Assembly (NCBI RefSeq): GCF_000735525.1
Contig: NZ_JMPR01000016.1
Coordinates: forward strand, 1-37,871
DNA: 37,871 nt
Source: Tatumella ptyseos ATCC 33301
GTDB lineage: Bacteria > Pseudomonadota > Gammaproteobacteria > Enterobacterales > Enterobacteriaceae
Direction of reading: 5' to 3'
Numbering within the stretch: the first letter of the stretch is position 1; every line of letters begins with the position of its first letter. The notes below the pieces were generated by a model. That model made no database searches and was not told where the DNA came from. It worked only from the letters and a program-made list of their open reading frames with translations. Below, piece by piece: positions 27,713-36,882 of this stretch. The translations under genes and the position numbers were made by a program.

Positions 27713-29059
27713 TCAGGAATGGCTGAGTTGCTGTTTGTGTTTTTTCTCACTGACCGTTGTCAGTATCAGTAACAGTACGGCGAGTACACAGCCGGCGATC
27801 ATGACAATAAAACCGCCATCCCAGCCAAAAAAGTCGACGGTATAACCGACGATGGCACTGGCGGCAACAGACCCGCCCAGGTAACCAAATAACCCGGTAA
27901 AACCGGCAGCGGTTCCGGCGGCTTTTTTCGGGGTCAGTTCAAGGGCATGCAGACCGATAAGCATGACCGGACCATAGATTAAAAACCCGATAACCACCAT
28001 ACAGGCCATATCGATGGCCGGGTTCCCCGGCGGGTTAAGCCAGTAAACGACGGTGGCCACTGTCACCAGAACCATAAAAAAGACGCCGGTTAATCCGCGA
28101 TTCCCTCTGAAGACCTTATCAGACATCCAGCCACAGAGCAGAGTGCCCGGAATGCCCGCATATTCATAAAAGAAGTAAGCCCATGAGGACTTATCCAGCG
28201 TGAAGTGTTTGACCTCTTTCAGGTAGGTCGGAGACCAGTCCAGAATGCCGTACCGCAGCAGGTAGATAAACACGTTCGCCAGCGCGATAGACCACAGCAA
28301 TTTATTCGGCAGAATATATTGCATAAAGATCTGTCGGGTGGTCAGTTCGGCTTCATGTGTTTCATTGTAATCCGGCGGATAGTCATTTTTATACACTTCC
28401 ACCGGCGGCAGACCACAGGATTGCGGGGTATCACGCATCAGTAAAAAGGCGACAATTGCCACCAGGATCGCAGCAATTGCCGGCATATAAAGCGAGGCTT
28501 TCCAGTCATTGAACCAGGCCATACCCAGCAGGAAAAGTAACGGCGGCAGACCTCCGCCGACGTTATGCGCGCAATTCCAGACCGAGACAATACTTCCCCT
28601 CTCTTTCCTTGACCACCAATGCACCATTGTCCGGCCACAGGGAGGCCAGCCCATTCCCTGAAACCAGCCACAGAGGAACAATAAGATAAACATGATGGCA
28701 ATTCCGGAGGTCGCCAGGGGAACAAACCCCATGATCAGCATGACGACGGCAGCCAGAATTAACCCGGCAGGGAGAAAAACACGGGGATTAGAGCGGTCAG
28801 AGACTGACCCCATAATAAATTTAGAAATACCATAGGCGATGGAGATCCCTGACAGGGCAAACCCGAGGTCACCGCGGGAGAACCCTTGCTCGATCAGATA
28901 CGGCATGGCCAGAGTAAAATTTTTGCGTACCAGGTAATAGGCGGCATACCCGAAGAATATCCCGAAGAAAATCTGCCAGCGTAAACGGCGGTACAGCGGG
29001 TCGGTTTGTTCCGCTGTGACCGCTGGAATATGGGGGGCTGGTTTGAAAAAGCTGAGCAT
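27713..29059 (-). CDS. glpT: sn-Glycerol-3-phosphate:phosphate antiporter GlpT
   Basis: GlpT is a 12-helix MFS organophosphate antiporter that imports glycerol-3-phosphate and is also the entry route of fosfomycin. The 448-residue protein has the substrate-site residues Arg45 (LVRKNF), His165 ([10 protein letters not shown]) and Arg269 ([14 protein letters not shown]), with the same numbering as E. coli GlpT, and a close overall match. The frame continues 43 codons upstream; the ATG at 29059 with GGGAG about eight bases before it gives the family start [10 protein letters not shown]. No glpQ follows: the gene stands alone between yigL and metR, a place held by the biotin transporter yigM in E. 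coli. Confidence 0.96.
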   Translation of the reverse strand: MLSFFKPAPHIPAVTAEQTDPLYRRLRWQIFFGIFFGYAAYYLVRKNFTLAMPYLIEQGFSRGDLGFALSGISIAYGISKFIMGSVSDRSNPRVFLPAGLILAAVVMLIMGFVPLATSGIAIMFILLFLCGWFQGMGWPPCGRTMVHWWSRKERGSIVSVWNCAHNVGGGLPPLLFLLGMAWFNDWKASLYMPAIAAILVAIVAFLLMRDTPQSCGLPPVEVYKNDYPPDYNETHEAELTTRQIFMQYILPNKLLWSIALANVFIYLLRYGILDWSPTYLKEVKHFTLDKSSWAYFFYEYAGIPGTLLCGWMSDKVFRGNRGLTGVFFMVLVTVATVVYWLNPPGNPAIDMACMVVIGFLIYGPVMLIGLHALELTPKKAAGTAAGFTGLFGYLGGSVAASAIVGYTVDFFGWDGGFIVMIAGCVLAVLLLILTTVSEKKHKQQLSHS

Positions 29060-29188
29060 TAAGGGTTCTCCCGCGGTGAAGTTGGCCCGCCTGGTTGTCA
29101 CGGCCGAGGGTAGCGGGTACGTGTAACAGGCGGAATAAAGCGGGCATACGTTAACTTTTATGGCAAAAATTACGTTGACATGGCGCAC

Positions 29189-29203
29189 AAATGTTAAACA
29201 TTT
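29189..29203 (-). promoter_or_regulatory. Palindrome upstream of glpT, candidate operator
   Basis: AAATGTT-A-AACATTT is a perfect 15-base palindrome 130-145 bases before the glpT start codon. GlpR operators contain ATGTTCG-type half sites, so a GlpR or other repressor site is possible but not established. A degenerate CRP-like element (TGTGC-N6-TCAAC on the minus strand) lies next to it. Confidence 0.35.
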
Positions 29204-29247
29204 ATGTCTAAGTGTATTTTTTTATTTCCGTGACAAGGGGGATAGGG

Positions 29248-29272
29248 TCGCCCGGCGGGGGATCCCGGGCGA
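29248..29272 (-). terminator. Hairpin after metR
   Basis: TCGCCCGG (29248-29255) pairs with CCGGGCGA (29265-29272) around a nine-base loop, starting about 14 bases past the metR stop on the minus strand. No T run follows, so termination efficiency is doubtful. Confidence 0.4.
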
Positions 29273-29286
29273 TCTGATCTGGAAGA

Positions 29287-30222
29287 TTACTTTTCTGCGC
29301 TATTTTTCGCAGGGGCCGGAAAGGAGGCATCCCGGACAAAAGGCAGTTGCTCGCAGGCATGCTGACGGGATGAACGGATAAAGGCATCAATCACCGGCTG
29401 GCGCTGCTCGCCGTCGCGGACGGCTGCGTATAAACGGCTCCACAGCCCCTCGCCCGGCGTGCGGGTGACGATCAATTGCTGGCGTTCAAAACTCTCAACC
29501 ACCCAGTGGGGCAGGGCGGCAATGCCCATCCTGGCGGCAACCATCTGGATCAGCAGCAGGGTGTTATCCACGCTTTTCAGCGACGGACTGACCCCGGCCG
29601 GTTGCAGAAAATGACGCCAGATATCCATACGCTGACGCTGCACCGGGTAAATTAACAGCGTCTCATCCGCCAGATCTTCCGGGGTAATCACTGCCTTTGC
29701 GGCCAGAGGGTGATCCGGCGCCATCACCAGTCTGACTTCAAAGTCGAATAACGGGGAGTAGTGTAATCCGCTGCGGGGCAGGATATCTGAAGTCAGTACA
29801 ATATCCAGCTCTCCCTGCTGCAGTGCAGGCTGAGGATCAAAGGTCACGCCGGATTTAAAATCCACGACGACCTGAGGCCAGTTGCTGCGAAAGCTATCCA
29901 GCGCCGGAGTCAGCCACTGGATACAGCTGTGGCATTCAATAGCGATACGTAAAGTGGCCTGGTGAGGTTCGTGGCATGCCTGTAGTGCCTGCTGAATTTG
30001 AGGCAGTACCTGCTCCGCCAGCTGTAACAGGATTTCACCCTGCGGGGTAAAGCGTAGTGGCTGACTTTTACGGACAAATAACCGAAAGCCAAGACGTTGT
30101 TCCAGGTCACTGAACTGATGAGACAGTGCTGACTGCGTCTGATGTAATTGTGCTGCGGCACCTGCCAGTGAGCCAGTCGTCCTGAGAGCCTGCAATGTTT
30201 TCAGGTGCTTAATCTCGATCAT
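29287..30222 (-). CDS. metR: LysR-type regulator MetR
   Basis: MetR activates metE and other methionine genes, with homocysteine as co-effector. The 311-residue protein has a LysR winged HTH at the N-terminus ([18 protein letters not shown], then [39 protein letters not shown]). The effector domain follows, with [19 protein letters not shown], the conserved MetR-type segment. It is divergent from metE across 212 bases, the standard enterobacterial arrangement. A TATAAT (minus strand, 30286-30281) fits as its -10 element and is overlapped by the met boxes, so MetJ repression is expected. Confidence 0.97.
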   Translation of the reverse strand: MIEIKHLKTLQALRTTGSLAGAAAQLHQTQSALSHQFSDLEQRLGFRLFVRKSQPLRFTPQGEILLQLAEQVLPQIQQALQACHEPHQATLRIAIECHSCIQWLTPALDSFRSNWPQVVVDFKSGVTFDPQPALQQGELDIVLTSDILPRSGLHYSPLFDFEVRLVMAPDHPLAAKAVITPEDLADETLLIYPVQRQRMDIWRHFLQPAGVSPSLKSVDNTLLLIQMVAARMGIAALPHWVVESFERQQLIVTRTPGEGLWSRLYAAVRDGEQRQPVIDAFIRSSRQHACEQLPFVRDASFPAPAKNSAEK

Positions 30223-30234
30223 GAGATACCTTCA
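30222..30234 (-). promoter_or_regulatory. MetR-box-like element at the metR start
   Basis: TGAGATACCTTCA matches the MetR consensus TGAA-N5-TTCA with one mismatch. It overlaps the metR start codon, so it could serve metR autoregulation or the divergent metE. A single-mismatch match to an eight-base consensus can occur by chance. Confidence 0.35.
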
Positions 30235-30285
30235 TGTGAAGTTGAATAATTTGCGCTTGTGGATATTACAGTACCTGCTGATTAT

Positions 30286-30317
30286 AGATGTGTAAACATC
30301 TGGACGGCTAAACATCT
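30286..30317. promoter_or_regulatory. Four tandem MetJ met boxes in the metR/metE intergenic region
   Basis: Four uninterrupted eight-base units are present: AGATGTGT, AAACATCT, GGACGGCT and AAACATCT. Each matches the met-box consensus AGACGTCT in six of eight positions, with perfect 8-base phasing. MetJ-SAM binds tandem met boxes cooperatively, needing at least two, so this is a strong operator. It overlaps the predicted metR -10 element and lies about 117 bases before the metE start codon, fitting joint control of both genes. Confidence 0.88.
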
Positions 30318-30329
30318 GAAAAACATTCT
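30317..30329 (+). promoter_or_regulatory. MetR-box-like element next to the met boxes
   Basis: TGAAAAACATTCT matches TGAA-N5-TTCA with one mismatch (final base). It overlaps the last met box by one base, so MetR activation and MetJ repression could compete here. Short motif, moderate weight. Confidence 0.4.
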
Positions 30330-30434
30330 CAGAGCTCCGAATGTACTGGCAGGCAACACTTTTCTGCCTTGCCGGAAACGCCAGGATTGAGACAGATGTC
30401 CCTAAAAGCCTTTAACTGACAGGAATTGAATACC

Positions 30435-32705
30435 ATGACGATTCAGAACCACACTCTCGGATTTCCACGCGTCGGACTGCAGCGCGAACTGAAAAAAGCG
30501 CAGGAAAGTTACTGGGCGGGTAAATCCAGCCAGCAGGACTTACTGGAAACCGGCCGTGAACTGCGTGCCCGCCACTGGCAGCAGCAGAAAGACGCCGGTG
30601 TTGATATTGTTCCTGTCGGTGACTTTGCATGGTATGACCATGTGCTGACCACCAGCCTGCTGCTGGGTAACGTGCCTGCACGTCACCGTAATGCAGACGG
30701 TTCTGTCGATCTGGATACCTTATTCCGCATTGGTCGTGGCCGTGCACCGACCGGTGAACCTGCTGCTGCTGCGGAAATGACAAAATGGTTTAACACCAAC
30801 TATCACTACATGGTGCCGGAATTCACCAAAGGTCAGTCATTCAAACTGGCATGGACGCAGCTGCTGGACGAAGTTGATGAAGCACAGGCGCTGGGTCATA
30901 ACGTTAAACCGGTACTGCTGGGCCCTGTGACCTACCTGTGGCTGGGTAAAGTCAAAGGTGAGCAGTTTGACCGTTTATCTCTGCTGAACGACATCCTGCC
31001 TGTCTATAAGCAGGTGCTGGCTGAGCTTGCAAAACGTGGCGTTGAGTGGGTACAGATTGATGAACCTGCACTGTCACTGGAACTGCCTGCAGAATGGCTG
31101 GCAGCCTTCAAACCGGCTTACGATGCGCTGCAGGGACAAACCAAACTGCTGCTAACCACCTATTTTGACAGCATCGGCCAGAACCTGTCTGTTATCCGCG
31201 AGCTGGCAGTTCAGGGCCTGCATGTTGACCTGGTTCACGGTCGTGACGATATCCAGGCACTGAATGCACAATTACCGGAAGCGTGGTTACTGTCTGTCGG
31301 TGTGATTAACGGACGTAATGTCTGGCGTGCTGACCTGAGCCGCTGGTTTGAACGTCTGCAGCCTCTGGTTGCACAGCGCAAAAATCTGTGGATTGGTACA
31401 TCCTGTTCACTGCTGCACAGCCCGATTGACCTGAGCACCGAAACCCGTCTGGATGAGGAAGTGAAAAGCTGGTTCTCATTCGCCCTGCAAAAATGTGGTG
31501 AGCTGTCGCTGCTGAGCACTGCGCTGAATAACAACGATCCGGCTTCGCTGGAAAGCTGGAGCGCGCCGATCCGTGCCCGTGAAAACTCTTCACGTGTCCA
31601 TAACAGCGCGGTGGGTAATCGTCTGAAGTCGATTACCGCGAAAGACAGCCTGCGTCAGCACGACTATCAAACCCGTGCGAAAGCACAGCGTGAACGTTTC
31701 AATCTGCCGGCATGGCCAACCACTACTATCGGTTCATTCCCTCAGACGACTGAGATCCGTGGTCTGCGTCTGGACTTTAAACAGGGTCGCCTGGACGGTA
31801 ACAATTACCGCACCGGTATCGCCGAACATATCAAACAGGCGGTTGTTGAACAGGAACGTCTGGGTCTGGATGTTCTGGTTCACGGTGAAGCCGAACGTAA
31901 CGACATGGTGGAATATTTCGGTGAGCACCTGGACGGTTTCGTCTTTACTCAGAACGGCTGGGTACAGAGCTACGGTTCACGTTGTGTGAAACCGCCGGTC
32001 ATCATCGGTGATATCAGCCGTCCGGAAGCTATCACTGTAGAGTGGGCTAAATATGCACAGTCGCTGACCGATAAGCCAGTGAAAGGCATGCTGACAGGCC
32101 CTGTGACTATCCTGTGCTGGTCATTCCCGCGTGAAGATGTAAGCCGTGAAGTGATTGCTAAGCAGATTGCATTAGCCTTACGCGACGAAGTGGAAGATCT
32201 GGAAAAAGCCGGTATCGGTATCATCCAGATTGATGAACCGGCACTGCGTGAAGGTCTGCCTCTGCATCAGTCTGACTGGGCGGCGTATCTTGAGTGGGCT
32301 GTTGATGCCTTCCGTCTGAATGCTGCGGTAGCGCAGGATGATACTCAGATCCACACTCACATGTGTTACTGCGAGTTCAACGACATCATGGATTCGATTG
32401 CAGCCCTGGATGCGGACGTTATCACGATTGAAACGTCACGTTCAGATATGGAACTGCTGGAGTCCTTCAAAGAGTTCGAATATCCGAATGAAATCGGTCC
32501 GGGTGTTTACGATATTCACTCACCGAACGTCCCTGATGTGGCGTACATGGAGAACCTGTTACGCAAAGCAGCACAACGTGTTCCGGTAGAACGTCTGTGG
32601 GTTAACCCGGACTGTGGTCTGAAAACCCGTGGCTGGCCTGAAACCCGTCAGGCACTGGCTAACATGGTTGAAGCAGCGAAAAATCTGCGTGGCGAATCTG
32701 CCTGA
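30435..32705 (+). CDS. metE: Cobalamin-independent methionine synthase
   Basis: MetE transfers the methyl group of 5-methyltetrahydropteroyl-triglutamate to homocysteine, the last step of methionine synthesis without B12. The 756-residue protein has both barrels of the family. The C-terminal zinc site has His and Cys in HTHMCYCEF (about 642 and 644), Glu in TIETSRSD (about 666) and Cys727 in [22 protein letters not shown]-type and [18 protein letters not shown] motifs are intact. The ATG at 30435 gives the family start [15 protein letters not shown], with AGGA ten bases upstream; a TTG three codons earlier is rejected. Controlled by MetR and MetJ through the upstream sites and closed by a strong terminator. 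Confidence 0.98.
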   Translation: MTIQNHTLGFPRVGLQRELKKAQESYWAGKSSQQDLLETGRELRARHWQQQKDAGVDIVPVGDFAWYDHVLTTSLLLGNVPARHRNADGSVDLDTLFRIGRGRAPTGEPAAAAEMTKWFNTNYHYMVPEFTKGQSFKLAWTQLLDEVDEAQALGHNVKPVLLGPVTYLWLGKVKGEQFDRLSLLNDILPVYKQVLAELAKRGVEWVQIDEPALSLELPAEWLAAFKPAYDALQGQTKLLLTTYFDSIGQNLSVIRELAVQGLHVDLVHGRDDIQALNAQLPEAWLLSVGVINGRNVWRADLSRWFERLQPLVAQRKNLWIGTSCSLLHSPIDLSTETRLDEEVKSWFSFALQKCGELSLLSTALNNNDPASLESWSAPIRARENSSRVHNSAVGNRLKSITAKDSLRQHDYQTRAKAQRERFNLPAWPTTTIGSFPQTTEIRGLRLDFKQGRLDGNNYRTGIAEHIKQAVVEQERLGLDVLVHGEAERNDMVEYFGEHLDGFVFTQNGWVQSYGSRCVKPPVIIGDISRPEAITVEWAKYAQSLTDKPVKGMLTGPVTILCWSFPREDVSREVIAKQIALALRDEVEDLEKAGIGIIQIDEPALREGLPLHQSDWAAYLEWAVDAFRLNAAVAQDDTQIHTHMCYCEFNDIMDSIAALDADVITIETSRSDMELLESFKEFEYPNEIGPGVYDIHSPNVPDVAYMENLLRKAAQRVPVERLWVNPDCGLKTRGWPETRQALANMVEAAKNLRGESA

Positions 32706-32738
32706 GTAAAGAAGTTATAATCTGGTGTTGAACGTTTT

Positions 32739-32766
32739 GGGGCACAGTTTCTGTGCCCCTTTTTTT
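32739..32766 (+). terminator. Rho-independent terminator of metE
   Basis: GGGGCACAG (32739-32747), TTT loop and CTGTGCCCC (32751-32759) form a perfect nine-pair stem followed by seven T residues. It begins about 34 bases after the metE stop codon. Confidence 0.95.
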
Positions 32767-32880
32767 GTCCGTAAAACGGCAGGTTATTCCGGAGACCTGC
32801 CGATGAACAGGGGACGGTAACCCGGTATGGCGTTCCCGGTCGGGCAGGGATCAGCCATTCCGGGCACAGAAACTGTGCCC
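32740..32880. repeat. 19-base inverted repeat enclosing 103 bases between metE and rluF
   Basis: The metE terminator core (32740-32758) reappears as its exact reverse complement at 32862-32880 (GGGCACAGAAACTGTGCCC). Each arm is itself a hairpin. The second copy has no T run on either side. A further hairpin, CGGCAGGT (32777-32784) with ACCTGCCG (32795-32802), lies between them. The second arm is 55 bases after the rluF stop on the minus strand and may act as the rluF terminator structure. Confidence 0.7.
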
Positions 32881-32935
32881 GTCGGGAAGCGTAAACCACC
32901 AGTGAGGGGAACCTCAGTCGGGGATAGCAGGTCTG

Positions 32936-33844
32936 TCAGCGACCTTTCTTTTTTCGTCCCGGCTGCGTAAAACGTTTACGGGACGCGGTATTCCCGGCTG
33001 TTTTTGCGGCACCGGGCCCGGCAGTTGCGGGTCTTTTGACGGTACCTGCTGCGCCGGTCGCCGGTTTTTTTGCCGGCGTGGCTTTAGATTTACTTCGGTT
33101 TTTCTGCTCGACCGGAGCCAGAGAAGACGAGTTTTCAAGCAGCCTGAATAAGTCCACCAGCTCATCATCGGTCAGGTCACGCCATTCCCCCTGCGGCAGC
33201 CCTTTCAGGCTGACGTTCATAATCCGGGTACGTTCGAGTTTGGTGACCTCATAGCCAAAATGCTTACACATCCTGCGGATCTGACGATTCAGCCCTTGTA
33301 CCAGGGTGATGCGAAATACCATCGGGGCTTCTCTGGTGACTTTACACTTCTTCGTCACGGTACCCAGCATGGGTACGCCGGCCGCCATGCCGCGAATAAA
33401 TTCGTCGGTCACGGGCTTATTTACCGTCACCACATACTCTTTTTCGTGATCGTTACCGGCCCGTAAGATCTTATTCACCAGGTCGCCGTGGTTGGTCAGA
33501 AAAATCAGCCCCTGAGAGTCTTTATCCAGACGACCTATCGGGAAGACACGTTTACTGTGGTTGACGAAATCAACAATATTATCTTTTTCGTTTTCTTCCG
33601 TTGTACTGATGATCCCTACCGGCTTATTCAGCGCAATCAGGACCAGGTCTTCTTCATCACGGGGTTCGATCAACTGACCATTCACTTTGACCACATCGCC
33701 GGCATATACCTGTGCACCCACAGCGGCACGTTTACCGTTAATAAAAACATTTCCCTGTTCAATATAGCGGTCGGCGTCGCGGCGTGAGCAAATACCGCTC
33801 TCGCTGATATATTTATTCAGGCGAATGGATGAGTTGGACAGCAT
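32936..33844 (-). CDS. rluF: 23S rRNA pseudouridine synthase RluF
   Basis: RluF makes pseudouridine at position 2604 (and partly 2605) of 23S rRNA and position 35 of tRNA-Tyr in E. coli. The 302-residue protein has an N-terminal S4 RNA-binding domain (about 7-65: [24 protein letters not shown]). The RsuA-family catalytic domain follows, with Asp107 in [15 protein letters not shown] and [13 protein letters not shown] low-complexity Ala/Lys/Pro tail (about 245-302) ends in [11 protein letters not shown], as in E. coli. The frame extends 21 codons upstream; the ATG at 33844 with GGAGAA just before it gives the family start [12 protein letters not shown]. Its position after metE is not the E. coli one. 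Confidence 0.94.
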   Translation of the reverse strand: MLSNSSIRLNKYISESGICSRRDADRYIEQGNVFINGKRAAVGAQVYAGDVVKVNGQLIEPRDEEDLVLIALNKPVGIISTTEENEKDNIVDFVNHSKRVFPIGRLDKDSQGLIFLTNHGDLVNKILRAGNDHEKEYVVTVNKPVTDEFIRGMAAGVPMLGTVTKKCKVTREAPMVFRITLVQGLNRQIRRMCKHFGYEVTKLERTRIMNVSLKGLPQGEWRDLTDDELVDLFRLLENSSSLAPVEQKNRSKSKATPAKKPATGAAGTVKRPATAGPGAAKTAGNTASRKRFTQPGRKKKGR

Positions 33845-33993
33845 GAATTCTCCGAAAAAAAGCGGACTATACCTTAGCCTGCCGGTGCTTAAAACAGGAG
33901 ATCGCATACGAAAGAGGGATCACCCGCCTGTCTGACTGCGACAGGCTACCGTCAGGCCATAAAAAGTTGTGTGTTCCGGCGTGGCCACACCTC

Positions 33994-34545
33994 TCAGGCC
34001 GGGTTTTTTCTGACCGTTTTTTGCAGTTCTTTTTGTGTGGCGCAAGCCAGAATATTGCCTTTTTTACATCCCTGGCGGGCATACTGCAATGCTTTACGGC
34101 TATTCCTGTCCACGCCACGACCGAAACGGTACATATTTGCCAGATAGAGCATGGCATTACCATCTCCGGCCTGTGCGCCTTTTTCATACCAGCGGTGCGC
34201 TTCGCGATAACTTTGCGTTACGCCATAGCCATTTTCGTACAGATGGCCAATGGCCTGCGGAGCTTCGGGAGAGTTCAGGGCCAGGGCTTTTCGGTAGAAG
34301 TCCATTGCGCGGGCATCATTGTCACCACCGCGTAACTCATAAATTGAGCCCGCCCGGATACAATCTTCCGCCACTTTTCCCTGTTCACACTGCTGAATGT
34401 GCGACTGAAGGATCTTTTCAGACTGACGGTCCTGCAAACTTTCATGCCCGCGGGGCCAGAGCCCTCCGAAAAAGTGCCCCACAGTACTGCACCCGGTCAG
34501 ATTAAGCGTGATCACTGCAATGCAGAGCGTAAGGGTTTTCTTCAT
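33994..34545 (-). CDS. Sel1-repeat lipoprotein of unknown function
   Basis: The 183-residue protein has a lipoprotein signal: a Lys-Lys start, hydrophobic core and lipobox LTGC with Cys19. Ser at position +2 predicts outer-membrane sorting. The mature part holds two or three Sel1-like (TPR-related) repeats at about residues 92-166, with APQAIGHLYENGYGVTQSYREAHRWYEKGAQAGDGNAM and MYRFGRGVDRNSRKALQYARQG. Such repeats usually mediate protein-protein contacts. Four cysteines beyond Cys19 are spread through the mature protein (CEQ, DCI, GCK, ACA), which would allow disulfides in the periplasm. It lies alone between rluF and the TolC-like gene. The function and any link to the adhesin locus are unknown. 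Confidence 0.8.
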   Translation of the reverse strand: MKKTLTLCIAVITLNLTGCSTVGHFFGGLWPRGHESLQDRQSEKILQSHIQQCEQGKVAEDCIRAGSIYELRGGDNDARAMDFYRKALALNSPEAPQAIGHLYENGYGVTQSYREAHRWYEKGAQAGDGNAMLYLANMYRFGRGVDRNSRKALQYARQGCKKGNILACATQKELQKTVRKNPA

Positions 34546-34931
34546 AAAACGTTCCTGTCCATGCCTGTAGAAAGAAGCCCTGTGTTTTTCACAGGGGCAG
34601 GGAGCCGTGTCTGATACCTTCTCAGTTTATCCTCTCGCCCGAAAGCATGTATTCAGCGTCTGTCTGAATTTCAGACAATGACTTATCGCAGGCAAATGCC
34701 TGAGGGAACACAGACGGCGGGTAGTGCTGTCCGCCGCTCCGGTCACTGGAGAAATGCCGTGATCGTTACCCGTGAAGGGAGACGAGATCCGGCAGATAAG
34801 GGTCTTCATGGACGTTTCCGGCGTATGGCCGGGGTGAGCACGCATTGGTTCTGACAACCTATGGTGTTCAGGCTGACATGTCCCCCGGACGTCCATGCCG
34901 GAAAATTCCTTTAATACAGCGCTACCGGCCA
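34546..34931. other. Intergenic region between the Sel1 lipoprotein and the TolC-like gene
   Basis: No convincing gene is seen in these 386 bases. A hairpin CCCTGTG-TTTTT-CACAGGG (34578-34596) lies in the probable leader of the Sel1 lipoprotein gene. A nine-base inverted repeat, CATGGACGT (34807-34815) with ACGTCCATG (34889-34897), lies downstream of the TolC-like gene, but no hairpin with a T run was found. A 101-codon minus-strand frame (34627-34932) overlaps the TolC-like stop but has no family resemblance. Confidence 0.5.
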
Positions 34932-36362
34932 TTATGGCCTGATGACGATACCCTGTATTTTCCGGTTATTTAGCGCGAAAGCACTGCGCATTTTTCCGGT
35001 ACTGTAGAGGCAGTCCAGCTGCAATGAGTGCAGTTGTGCCAGTGTTTGCTCACGGGTAAATTTCGCCTGGTAAATTTCCTGCTCTACATTCAGCAGGTCG
35101 AGAAGCGGTCGGGTCCCTAGCTGTAAGTATTGCTGTTCATACAGATCACGAGTTTTTTCACCTAAGGTTTCCTGCCTTTCCTGGACACTTAATGTCTGAT
35201 AAAGGTTCAGGGCCTGCTCCTGAGATTCCGTGAGTTTCTGGTCGGCTTCCAGTTGTGCCAGGCGTATACCTGCGCGCGCAGACTCAAGTGTTTGTATCGC
35301 AGCATCACGGCTGGCAGTAAGACCTCCCCCCTGATACAACGGCATTTCGAGTTTAACCCAGGCCGAATACTGTGTTTTATTCAGGTCCCGGCTATCTGAA
35401 TAGTTGTTATTCAGATAGTGTGTCACCTGCGGTTCCAGGGATAACGTCGGTCTCATCTGGGCATTGGCATTATCCAGATCCGCCTGAGCCTGATTTCTTT
35501 GTGCATAAGCTGCAAGAACGGAAGGGATTTCCCGGTAATCAATCTTCCGGACATCACAGGCATGAGTCAGCGCAGAGGGCAGGTTATCAGAGACCTGACT
35601 CACCGGACCTGTCCCCATATCCGTTGCGAGTGTCGCCAGCCAGCGCTGCAAAGCGGACTGATATTGCATCAGGGTAGCTCTGGCTCCTTCAATACGGGTA
35701 TTGGTTTGCACTACATCAGATAACGAACTCGCCCCGGCGGTATTACGTTGCTGGATGAGCGTCCCGATATGCTGTAACGCGGAGAGCTGTTGCTGTGCAA
35801 TGGTGACCAGTTTCTGATAGCCCTGGACCTGAACGACTGCACTGGCCGTATCATGAGCGACCTGATCGACACTGACCATAACATTGGCCTGTTGCTGGGC
35901 TAACCCGGCATCAGCGGCTCTCACTGAACTCGACACTTTCCCGAAATCATAAAGCATCTGTGAAACCGACAGCACCAGCGATGGCGAATAGCCTGCATTG
36001 ACGTAGCTGTTGGAATAACCGTTATTCATTCCCGCGCTGACCTGAGGGTAGTACTTCGACTTTGCCTGATCCACTTTTGCCGCCTGTTGGAACAGTTTTC
36101 CGACAGCCTGACCGATAGCCGGGTGCCATTGTTCTGCCTGCTGAACGGCATCATTCATATCCGGGATACCGGATGACGGCGGCGGGAGAGTATTGGTAAT
36201 TGTATTGCTGAGGTCGGGTAACGATTGTTGATCTTCAAGGGCCTGAGTATTGATATCTCCGGCAGTGGCAACAGTATCTGCCTGAACCTTAAATAAGGTC
36301 ACCGTTGTTATCAGGAAAAGAGGAGACAGAACTTTTAAAATCAGGTGCTTACTTGATTTCAT
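34932..36362 (-). CDS. TolC-family outer membrane efflux protein of a type I secretion system
   Basis: The 476-residue precursor has a signal peptide (about 1-28, ending VQADT). A Pro/Ser-rich linker (about 45-70) is followed by the double helical-hairpin plus beta-strand layout of TolC proteins. Visible pieces are DMNDAVQQAEQWHPAIGQAVGKLFQQAAKVDQAKSKYYPQVSAG in the first repeat, SLVLSVSQMLYDFGKV in the first barrel segment, SAWVKLEMPLYQGGGLTASRDAAIQTLESARAG in the second, and LDLLNVEQEIYQAKFTREQTLAQL. The paired LYDFGK and LYQGG segments are the usual TolC/LapE-type strand motifs. The nearest functional class is the OMP of adhesin secretion systems (LapE/BapB type), supported by the divergent adhesin. 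AGG nine bases before the ATG supports the start. It is distinct from housekeeping TolC. Confidence 0.88.
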   Translation of the reverse strand: MKSSKHLILKVLSPLFLITTVTLFKVQADTVATAGDINTQALEDQQSLPDLSNTITNTLPPPSSGIPDMNDAVQQAEQWHPAIGQAVGKLFQQAAKVDQAKSKYYPQVSAGMNNGYSNSYVNAGYSPSLVLSVSQMLYDFGKVSSSVRAADAGLAQQQANVMVSVDQVAHDTASAVVQVQGYQKLVTIAQQQLSALQHIGTLIQQRNTAGASSLSDVVQTNTRIEGARATLMQYQSALQRWLATLATDMGTGPVSQVSDNLPSALTHACDVRKIDYREIPSVLAAYAQRNQAQADLDNANAQMRPTLSLEPQVTHYLNNNYSDSRDLNKTQYSAWVKLEMPLYQGGGLTASRDAAIQTLESARAGIRLAQLEADQKLTESQEQALNLYQTLSVQERQETLGEKTRDLYEQQYLQLGTRPLLDLLNVEQEIYQAKFTREQTLAQLHSLQLDCLYSTGKMRSAFALNNRKIQGIVIRP

Positions 36363-36882
36363 TGATTTATACCTATTATTAATTAAGCACAGCTTTGTTT
36401 GATTCTATTCACAAACTAATAAATTTTCACGATGGAATAAATGGGCGTTTTATTAAAGTAAAATCAGGGCATAAGTACCTTATTATACGCAATATCTTTT
36501 CGTTACCAGAGGGTGCCTGCACCTCTGTAATGTTCAGAATATTATCCTTATTACTTAAAAAAAATACGTAATTTTATCCGGCGGTTAGTGCAGAGGTTGC
36601 CGGAGCAATTATTTACCCTGAATTCTGTGCGTGCTTTAATTGTTATAATTTTGTTCTATTTGTGATAATTAAACCCCTCATTGCTATAAATTACCTACGT
36701 TATACCTATAAAACCATCAATAACAATAGTAAACAGCTATCAATTGGCCAGGTCTTTTATGTTAAGAGTGTTGTATATTATGCCAAGCTTGCCTAATCTA
36801 TATGTAATTTATCTTAACAATTGCTCAGTGATATCATCCTGCGCGTTATATTCTTTCTGAATAGCGAAGTAATTATATAATT
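36363..36882. promoter_or_regulatory. AT-rich divergent control region of the TolC-like/adhesin locus
   Basis: This 520-base gap is markedly richer in A+T than the rest of the window, with many runs such as AATTATTTACC and TTGTTATAATTTTG. A promoter candidate for the adhesin is the extended -10 TGCTATAAA (36682-36690), with TTGTGA at 36660-36665 as a distant -35 (19-base spacer); this would give a leader of about 185 bases. No specific operator was recognised. The composition is typical of H-NS-bound regions, which is an inference. Confidence 0.5.

Noticed and set aside
34035-34505. 156-codon plus-strand frame opposite the Sel1 lipoprotein gene
   Set aside because: The minus-strand frame has a lipobox and Sel1 repeats, while the plus-strand frame has none and a shadow-like composition.
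34627-34932. 101-codon minus-strand frame whose ATG overlaps the TolC-like stop (TAATG)
   Set aside because: The overlap looks like translational coupling, but the translation is rich in Arg, His, Cys and Pro without domains, lacks a ribosome-binding site of its own and resembles no type I secretion component. Treated as chance.
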